In this document: one piece after another, positions 1-5,414 of the stretch
Layout of the letters: every line of letters starts with the position of its first letter
Numbering within the stretch: the first letter of the stretch is position 1
DNA from: Oscillospiraceae bacterium
Lineage (GTDB): Bacteria; Bacillota; Clostridia; Oscillospirales; Acutalibacteraceae
Assembly (NCBI GenBank): GCA_028706415.1
Contig: JAQWBK010000023.1
Location: 1 to 17,346 of the forward strand
Reading direction: 5' to 3'
Length of the DNA stretch: 17,346 nt
Notes under the pieces: model-generated
Databases searched by the model: none
What the model was told of the DNA's origin: nothing
Seen by the model: the letters and a program-made list of their open reading frames with translations, nothing else
Made by a program: the position numbers and the translations under genes

Positions 1-389
1 GCTCTGGCATGAATCAGGGTCACCGGAATTTCCAAGGCTGCACAAAGCTCCTTTAAATAAACCAGCCGTTTATTCAGGCTGTCGAGCAGGGTCAGCTTCA
101 TGTCCGGCCGTATAATCCCAAGGGGAACCCCGGGAAATCCTGCTCCTGAACCCACATCAATTAGGGATATCTCCCCTTTGGGCAGAAAAGGGGAAACAGT
201 CAGGCTGTCAATGAAATGCTTGATTACAATCTCATCCGGCTGAATTATGGCAGTCAGATTTATTTTTTCATTCCATTCCACCAGCAGCCCCGCATATATT
301 TCAAATTTATCAAGTGCCTGCTCCTGAAGCTTTACCCCCAGCTCGTCCGCCTTTTGGGCAAGCATATCGCGGTCAATCCTAACCCCCAT
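1..389 (-). CDS. rsmG: 16S rRNA (guanine-527-N7)-methyltransferase RsmG, 3' part missing at window edge
   Basis: About 129 codons of the N-terminal part are present; the gene continues past the left edge. The family uses SAM to methylate N7 of G527 in 16S rRNA in the small ribosomal subunit. Seen directly: an N-terminal helical part with WNEKINLTAI near residue 40, followed by the SAM-binding glycine loop LIDVGSGAGFPGVPL at about residues 76-90. The start at 389 (MGVRIDRDML) is chosen because an AAGGGG ribosome-binding sequence sits 9 nt upstream; another in-frame ATG at 397 lies directly against that sequence and is too close. The gene follows mnmG by about 100 nt, the usual mnmG-rsmG pairing. 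Loss of rsmG is known to give low-level streptomycin resistance in several bacteria. Identification is firm; only the C-terminus is unseen. Confidence 0.93.
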   Translation of the reverse strand, partial: MGVRIDRDMLAQKADELGVKLQEQALDKFEIYAGLLVEWNEKINLTAIIQPDEIVIKHFIDSLTVSPFLPKGEISLIDVGSGAGFPGVPLGIIRPDMKLTLLDSLNKRLVYLKELCAALEIPVTLIHAR

Positions 390-490
390 TAGCCTCATCC
401 CCTTCCACCATGTTATATTGTTCTTTCCTATTATCCTGAAATAACCGATATACTGCCTATACATTCACGCGCACTACGCTCCTCCGTGCT

Positions 491-2374
491 TTATTCAGCC
501 TTTTGAGAGTTCAACCATACAATCAACACCGAAATATCTGCCGGACTTACCCCGCTTATTCTGGAGGCCTGCCCAAGACTTCTCGGGCGAATTTTGCCCA
601 GCTTTTCCTGTGCTTCCTTCCTCAACCCGGTAATGCCTTTATAATCAACCTGTTCGGGCAGCAGCCTGTTTTCCAGTCGTCTCATTTCGTCAACCGCCGC
701 CCGCTGCCGTTTAATATATCCCTCATATTTGATTTCTATTTCAACCTGCTCCCTCACCAGGGGATCAAGCTCAGGCCGCCCCTCATCAACCGGGGTCAGA
801 TTTTCATAATTCAGCTGGGGTCGCTTTAATAAATCCTCCAGCCGCACACCGCTCTCCACCGGACTTGTTTCACGTGAAACAAGTATGGTGTTCAGCAGCT
901 TGGTCGGGGATAGTACAGTCTCCCTCAGTCGCCTGCGCTCTGCCTTTTTTGCCTCCTGCCGTGTGCAGAAGCTCTGCCACCGCTCATCATCCACCAGCCC
1001 GATTTCACGCCCTATGGGGGTCAATCTCTCATCAGCATTATCCTGCCTCAATATCAGCCGATATTCCGACCGTGAGGTCATCATTCTGTAAGGGTCGGTG
1101 CAGCCTTTGGTCACAAGGTCATCCACCAATGTCCCGATATATCCTGCCGCCCTATCAAGAATCATGGGGGGGCGCCCCTTTACCTTCATCGCGGCATTAA
1201 TTCCCGCCAACAGCCCTTGGGCCGCCGCCTCCTCATAACCCGAGCTGCCATTAAATTGCCCCGCCCCATAAAGTCCCTCAATATCCATAAATTCTAGTCC
1301 CGCATTCAGCTGCAACGGGTCACAGCAGTCATACTCAATGGCGTATGCCGGCCGCATCACCTTGACCCCCTCCAGTCCGGGTATGGTGTGCAGCAGTTCA
1401 AGCTGAACATCAACCGGAAGTGAGGATGAAAGCCCCTGCAAATACATTTCGTCTGTTTTAAGGCCGCAAGGCTCCACAAAAACCTGATGCCGCTCTTTAT
1501 CCGCAAAGCGAACAATCTTATCCTCGATACTTGGGCAATATCTGGTACCGATCCCCTGTATCTTCCCGCTGTACATGGGGGAACGGTACAGGTTTTCATT
1601 AATAATCCTTTTTGTGTCGCTATTTGTCCATGTCATATAGCAGGAAATCTGATTTTTAAGCCCTTGCTTTGTCTCAAAGGAAAAAGGAACGACCGGCTCC
1701 TCCCCCTCCTGCTCCTCCATTTTTGCGAAATCTATGCTGGCTCCAAGGACACGGGCGGGGGTTCCGGTTTTAAAGCGGCGGAGGAATACCCCAAGTTCTT
1801 CTAAAGATTGGGATAATGAGGTGGCAGCGAACATACCGTCCGGCCCTCCCTCATAACTAACATCCCCGATATATATTCTGCCCTTTAAAAAAGTCCCCGA
1901 GGCCACAATTGCGGTTTTTGCAGAGTATTCGGCATCCAGACTTGTAACAAGATTAAAGCCCTGAGAGCAGCGCTCGATTTTAACCACCTCTGCTTGAAGA
2001 ATATCCAAGCCTGGGGTGGTCTCTAATCGATACTTCATATATCTTGAATATTCCCGCCTGTCGATCTGGGCGCGAAGGGAATGAACCGCCGGACCCTTGC
2101 CGCGGTTTAACATTCTTGATTGCAGCAGGGTGGCATCAGCCGCCTTACCCATCTCTCCCCCAAGCGCATCTATCTCCCGCACCAGATGTCCTTTGGCGGT
2201 TCCGCCCACCGAGGGGTTGCAGGGCAGATTGCCTATCGAATCTAAATTAATCGAAAATATTATTACAGAACACCCCAGCCTTGCCGCCGCAAGGGCGGCT
2301 TCTATGCCGGCATGTCCTGCTCCGATTACCGCCACATCATATTGACCTGCTAAAAATCTCATACTAGGAACCAT
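491..2374 (-). CDS. mnmG: tRNA uridine-5-carboxymethylaminomethyl synthesis protein MnmG (GidA)
   Basis: FAD-dependent partner of MnmE. The MnmE-MnmG complex installs the (carboxymethyl)aminomethyl group on U34 of tRNAs that read split codon boxes. Seen: the dinucleotide-binding motif GAGHAG at residues 18-23, the conserved stretch PCNPSVGGTAKGHLVREIDALGG after it, the MTSRSEYRLILRQDNAD segment, and the C-terminal helical domain with YEGYIKRQ. The length (627 aa) is normal for the family. The start is uncertain: the first ATG (2374) has AAGGA only one base upstream, while a second in-frame ATG (2362) gives the family-like MRFLAGQYDVAVIGAG but puts AAGGA 13 nt away. mnmE lies upstream with a 118-bp gap that may hold its own promoter or leader. 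A perfect parS palindrome lies inside the coding sequence around codons 497-504. Confidence 0.96.
   Translation of the reverse strand: MVPSMRFLAGQYDVAVIGAGHAGIEAALAAARLGCSVIIFSINLDSIGNLPCNPSVGGTAKGHLVREIDALGGEMGKAADATLLQSRMLNRGKGPAVHSLRAQIDRREYSRYMKYRLETTPGLDILQAEVVKIERCSQGFNLVTSLDAEYSAKTAIVASGTFLKGRIYIGDVSYEGGPDGMFAATSLSQSLEELGVFLRRFKTGTPARVLGASIDFAKMEEQEGEEPVVPFSFETKQGLKNQISCYMTWTNSDTKRIINENLYRSPMYSGKIQGIGTRYCPSIEDKIVRFADKERHQVFVEPCGLKTDEMYLQGLSSSLPVDVQLELLHTIPGLEGVKVMRPAYAIEYDCCDPLQLNAGLEFMDIEGLYGAGQFNGSSGYEEAAAQGLLAGINAAMKVKGRPPMILDRAAGYIGTLVDDLVTKGCTDPYRMMTSRSEYRLILRQDNADERLTPIGREIGLVDDERWQSFCTRQEAKKAERRRLRETVLSPTKLLNTILVSRETSPVESGVRLEDLLKRPQLNYENLTPVDEGRPELDPLVREQVEIEIKYEGYIKRQRAAVDEMRRLENRLLPEQVDYKGITGLRKEAQEKLGKIRPRSLGQASRISGVSPADISVLIVWLNSQKAE
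863..884. promoter_or_regulatory. parS centromere site for ParB/Spo0J, inside mnmG
   Basis: TGTTTCACGTGAAACA at 866-881 matches the bacterial parS consensus at all 16 positions, and the perfect palindrome extends to 22 bp (863-884). ParB nucleates here and spreads with CTP hydrolysis to load SMC and segregate origins (established knowledge). On the coding strand the site is read as part of LVSRETS in MnmG. parS sites cluster near oriC, and this one lies about 15 kb from the putative origin. No parA/parB is in the window; in many bacteria they follow rsmG. Confidence 0.93.
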
Positions 2375-2492
2375 GTCCTTCCCGGGTTTATGCCCGCCCT
2401 ATCCGGACGGTAGCCTTTTCTATTAGGTGGCGGAAAACCGCCTTTTATCGTACACTCTTGGTATATCTTTTATATTTTATACTATTAGTTTA
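2375..2492 (-). promoter_or_regulatory. mnmE-mnmG intergenic leader with possible promoter and hairpins
   Basis: In the mnmG direction this AT-rich stretch offers TTGGAA, 16 nt, TATAAA as a weak sigma-A-like promoter, starting at the very end of mnmE. Closer to mnmG there is GGCGG-TTTT-CCGCC (plus coordinates 2429-2442), then GGGCGGG (around 2392-2398), and a CGGG-CATAAA-CCCG hairpin next to the AAGGA sequence. The middle CCGCC can pair with either GGCGG block, so two exclusive structures are possible. I found no matching named riboswitch family. The call is an inference from base pairing only. Confidence 0.3.
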
Positions 2493-3860
2493 TCATTTTC
2501 CAACGCAAAAGCGAGAAAACACCTCGTTTACCACCGCTTCGGTGGTTTTCTCCCCCGTAAGTTCCAGCAAAGCTGAAATCGCGCCGTCAATGCTCACCCC
2601 AACCGCATCCAAGGTCATTCCAATGTTTACAGAGGAAACCGCCTCCCTTACACACTCAAGGGCACGGCACGCACAATCTCTTTGTCGCTCGTTGGCAAGC
2701 AGCAGATCGGTATCATTAAGGGCAGCAACCCCCGAAACCTCCAAAACCGCCCGCTCCAGCTCATCCAGCCCCTCGCCTACCCGGGCAGATAATATTACTG
2801 TGTGTTTAAACAGTCCCCGTATATACTTCTCGTCAATCATTTTACCCATATCAGATTTGTTGATTATTGCAATCGAGGTGGTGGCCGCCGCCGTTTCAGC
2901 AAGAATTCGGTCATCCTGGTCAAGGGGTTGAGAACCGTCAAAAACAGCCAAAACCAGTGCCGCCCTCTCCATGCGCTTTCGGGCCCTGTTAACCCCGATA
3001 CTTTCAATCTCGTCGGTGGTGCTGCGCTGTCCGGCGGTATCCGCCAGCCTCAAAACCACATCCCCCAAACGAATTGTTTCCTCGATTATATCCCTTGTGG
3101 TTCCGGCAACCGGAGTAACTATGCTGCGCTCACAGCCGGCAAGCAAATTCATAAGGGTGGATTTCCCAACATTCGGCCGTCCCGCAATAACGGTATCTAT
3201 CCCCTCCCTAACCACTCTGCCGGCATCAAAGCGATCCAGCAGTCCGGATAACTCGGCCTCGGCCTTTTTTAATACCTTTTCCAGCTCTCGGGGCTGCAGC
3301 TCCGGAATATCGTCATCGGGATAATCCACAAAGGCGGCAAGATTTGCCGCCGCCTCGGTTAGATGCCCGCAAATTCCTTGCATTCGGCGGAATAACGCCC
3401 CCTCATGGGTGACAAGGGCAGACTTTGCCGCCAGCCGACCCCCCGCGCTAATCAAATCCATAACCGCCTCTGCTCCGGTTAAATCCATTTTACCGTTTAC
3501 AAAAGCTCTGCGGGTAAATTCTCCCGCCTGTGCCGGTCGTGCTCCGGCCTGTATGGCGGCTCGCAAGGTTCGCTGAAGTATATAAAGCCCGCCATGGCAG
3601 GATAATTCCACCACATTTTCACCTGTAAAGCTATGTGGGGCACGAAATACCAGGGCAACGCATTCGTCAATATCACCATCTGCGTCAAAAACCCATCCCA
3701 AAAGGGCGGTATTCCCCCCCGCCTCTTCAAGGGTTTTTGTCTTTGAACGAGGCCTGAAAAAACGACAAGCCACCTCGATCGCATTCTCCCCAGACAGACG
3801 GATTACTCCGAGGCCTGCCGGAGCGGCGGCGGTGGATATTGCTGCAATCACTCTGCTCAT
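2493..3860 (-). CDS. mnmE: tRNA modification GTPase MnmE (TrmE)
   Basis: K+-activated GTPase that, with MnmG, modifies the wobble uridine of tRNAs in the cytoplasm. Length 455 aa, typical of the family. Seen in order: N-terminal tetrahydrofolate-binding domain (SRVIAAIST...GLGVIRLSG), helical domain, then an inserted G domain with G1 GRPNVGKS (227-234), G2 TPVAGTTRD (249-257), G3 DTAG (274-277), G4 NKSD (334-337), and the C-terminal C-x-G-K motif as CVGK at 452-455. The start at 3860 (MSRVIAAIS) is chosen because GGAGG lies 6 nt upstream and it matches the family N-terminus; the open frame extends 30 codons further, but with unrelated sequence. A 178-bp gap from yebC contains one copy of the 80-bp repeat. 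Confidence 0.97.
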   Translation of the reverse strand: MSRVIAAISTAAAPAGLGVIRLSGENAIEVACRFFRPRSKTKTLEEAGGNTALLGWVFDADGDIDECVALVFRAPHSFTGENVVELSCHGGLYILQRTLRAAIQAGARPAQAGEFTRRAFVNGKMDLTGAEAVMDLISAGGRLAAKSALVTHEGALFRRMQGICGHLTEAAANLAAFVDYPDDDIPELQPRELEKVLKKAEAELSGLLDRFDAGRVVREGIDTVIAGRPNVGKSTLMNLLAGCERSIVTPVAGTTRDIIEETIRLGDVVLRLADTAGQRSTTDEIESIGVNRARKRMERAALVLAVFDGSQPLDQDDRILAETAAATTSIAIINKSDMGKMIDEKYIRGLFKHTVILSARVGEGLDELERAVLEVSGVAALNDTDLLLANERQRDCACRALECVREAVSSVNIGMTLDAVGVSIDGAISALLELTGEKTTEAVVNEVFSRFCVGK

Positions 3861-3950
3861 TGTACTCCTCCGGTTGAAAAAGTCGCCGTCCACAGCGGCC
3901 GAACCCCCGCCTTCCGGCGTACCGTCCGGCTCCCCATTGACAGCGACCAT

Positions 3951-4043
3951 ATACTAATGCCCGCCGACGACAACAACGCTGTATGGCGGAAAACAGATCG
4001 CAAAGATGTCTTGATTTTTACTTGAGAGCAGTATAATACTAAT
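3951..4043. repeat. 80-bp interspersed repeat, copy A, flanked by 8-bp direct repeats
   Basis: Bases 3956-4035 match, in opposite orientation, bases 9208-9287 at 77 of 80 positions with no gaps. A direct repeat ATACTAAT stands on both sides (3951-3958 and 4036-4043), as expected for a target-site duplication around a ~77-bp insert. The right copy contains the yebC stop codon (TAG, 4039-4041). I see no terminal inverted repeats and no open frame with a ribosome-binding site. The core can pair CCGCC (around 3961-3965) with GGCGG (3985-3989). A small non-autonomous mobile element or a duplicated RNA/protein-binding element are both possible. Confidence 0.75.
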
Positions 4044-4776
4044 CCTCTTCGGGCTGCTCCCAGTTGTGCCATATATTCTGCACATCATCGTTATCTTCAA
4101 GAAGCTCGATCAACTTTTCCATCTTTACGACAAGCTCCTCGTCCTCGATTATGTTATATACATCCGGAACCTGCTCGATTTCGGCAGATATAAACTCATA
4201 ACCTCTTGTTTGAAGTTCATCCCGAACCGCCGCAAAATCATCCGGCTCGGTTTGGACCTCATAAACATCACCATCGGTGTTAAAATCGGCCGCTCCCACT
4301 TCTAGGGCATCTTCCATAACCTTGTCCTCATCCAGCCCCTCTGCCTCTATGGCAAGTACCCCTCTTCGCTGGAACAAATATCCGACACAGCCGGTCATCC
4401 CGAGATTTCCTCCGCATTTATCAAAATAATGTCGCAAATCCCCCGCCGTTCTGTTGCGGTTATCTGTGAGTGTTTCAACAATCACGGCAATTCCGCTGGG
4501 GCCGTATCCCTCATACTGTATAGCCTCGTAATCGTCGGCGTTTCCGTCCCCCACCGCTTTTTTGATAATCCTGTCAATATTATCGTTGGGTACATTGTTT
4601 GCCTTTGCTTTGGCTATAACATCCTTGAGCTTGGAATTGCTTGCAGGATCGCCACCGCCTCCCTCTTTCACAGCAACCGCAATCTCCCGCCCGATTTTAG
4701 TAAACACCTTGGCCCTCTGGCCGTCGGTTTTCTCTTTTTTTCTTTTAATATTACTCCATTTTGAATGACCTGACAT
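4039..4776 (-). CDS. yebC: YebC/PmpR family protein
   Basis: Cytoplasmic protein of the YebC/TACO1 family, long annotated as a transcriptional regulator. Recent work on family members points to a role in relieving ribosome stalling, notably at proline stretches. Seen: the family N-terminus MSGHSKWSNIKRKKEKTDGQ, the central EGYGPSGIAVIVETLTDNRNRTA block, then NLGMTGCVGYLF, and an acidic C-terminus. Length 245 aa is normal. AGGGG lies about 10 nt before the ATG. It follows the upstream membrane-protein gene by about 15 bp and is probably co-transcribed with gyrA. The stop codon lies within a putative 8-bp duplication next to repeat copy A, so the present C-terminus may be exactly preserved by that duplication. 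Confidence 0.95.
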   Translation of the reverse strand: MSGHSKWSNIKRKKEKTDGQRAKVFTKIGREIAVAVKEGGGGDPASNSKLKDVIAKAKANNVPNDNIDRIIKKAVGDGNADDYEAIQYEGYGPSGIAVIVETLTDNRNRTAGDLRHYFDKCGGNLGMTGCVGYLFQRRGVLAIEAEGLDEDKVMEDALEVGAADFNTDGDVYEVQTEPDDFAAVRDELQTRGYEFISAEIEQVPDVYNIIEDEELVVKMEKLIELLEDNDDVQNIWHNWEQPEED

Positions 4777-4791
4777 GTCGAATATTCCCCT

Positions 4792-5388
4792 TTATCTGTT
4801 CTCGTTCTCGATGGAATTATTATCTTTTTCCATCCTTTTTCTGACCGATCTTTTAGGCTTGATTTGCAGGAACGGATCCCTGTCCTCGTCATCGTCGTCC
4901 TTAAATAAGATCGCCCCCGACAAATCATATCCCTTTTTATCTCCAAATAAAGCTTTGTCCTCTTTATCGGCCGCCCTCTCAGCCAGCCAGCCGCCCAGCA
5001 TGAAAATCGGAACAACCGAAATTCCGATATGTCTCCATATCAGTTTCCAGGCATTAAGGCCCGTGTCCATCCCTCCGGTGCCGATAACGGCCGGAAATTC
5101 CCGCCCGAGATCCAGGGCAACAACTAATATAACCAAGGCCGAAACCGTAGCCATGATTATGCCGATATATCTACGCTTTTTCATAGCCACAAACAGAATT
5201 ACCGCCAAAAGCATAAGCGCCGTCGCCACAATCAGTGCAACCGGATTATATACATGGTCGGGCTGTTTTAAGCTGATGGCTTTGTCATTGTAATATGTGA
5301 GTGAATATATGGTCAGCCCCTGAAACAGTAAATATATGACACAGAAAACCCACATAAGAGTTTTGCAAATATAAGACAGTATTCGCAT
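4792..5388 (-). CDS. Uncharacterised four-TM membrane protein
   Basis: I do not recognise the family. The 198-aa product shows hydrophobic segments at about 8-30, 49-69, 74-94 and 119-137, joined by a basic turn (KKRRY, 70-74). It ends in a soluble tail of some 60 residues that is first acidic (FKDDDDEDRD, 162-171) and then basic (KPKRSVRKRMEK). This suggests an integral inner-membrane protein with a charged cytoplasmic tail. A GGAGG sequence precedes the ATG by about 10 nt. The gene starts 26 bp after gyrA and ends about 15 bp before yebC, so it is very likely in the gyrA transcript. The coding call is good from ribosome-binding site, spacing and clean TM pattern; the function is unknown. 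Confidence 0.82.
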   Translation of the reverse strand: MRILSYICKTLMWVFCVIYLLFQGLTIYSLTYYNDKAISLKQPDHVYNPVALIVATALMLLAVILFVAMKKRRYIGIIMATVSALVILVVALDLGREFPAVIGTGGMDTGLNAWKLIWRHIGISVVPIFMLGGWLAERAADKEDKALFGDKKGYDLSGAILFKDDDDEDRDPFLQIKPKRSVRKRMEKDNNSIENENR

Positions 5389-5414
5389 AAGCTGTTTCCC
5401 TCCGACTTTCGGGT

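Noticed and set aside
2425..2446. GGCGG-AAAA-CCGCC followed by TTTT as an intrinsic terminator
   Set aside because: The T-run follows only on the plus strand, where no gene needs a terminator, and the stem is only 5 bp. On the mnmG strand the T-run is missing.
3324..3332. 8/9 DnaA-box match TAATCCACA
   Set aside because: It lies in conserved mnmE coding sequence and is isolated; this is the background rate for a 9-mer with one mismatch.
3861..3950. Thirty extra in-frame codons upstream of mnmE
   Set aside because: The family starts at MSRVIAAIS, and a strong ribosome-binding site sits just before it; the extension is low-complexity and unlike MnmE.
4012..4040. Plus-strand promoter-like TTGATT...TATAAT at the end of repeat copy A
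   Set aside because: The spacer is only 15 nt, it would fire antisense into yebC, and copy B has TATATG instead of TATAAT, so it is not a conserved part of the repeat.
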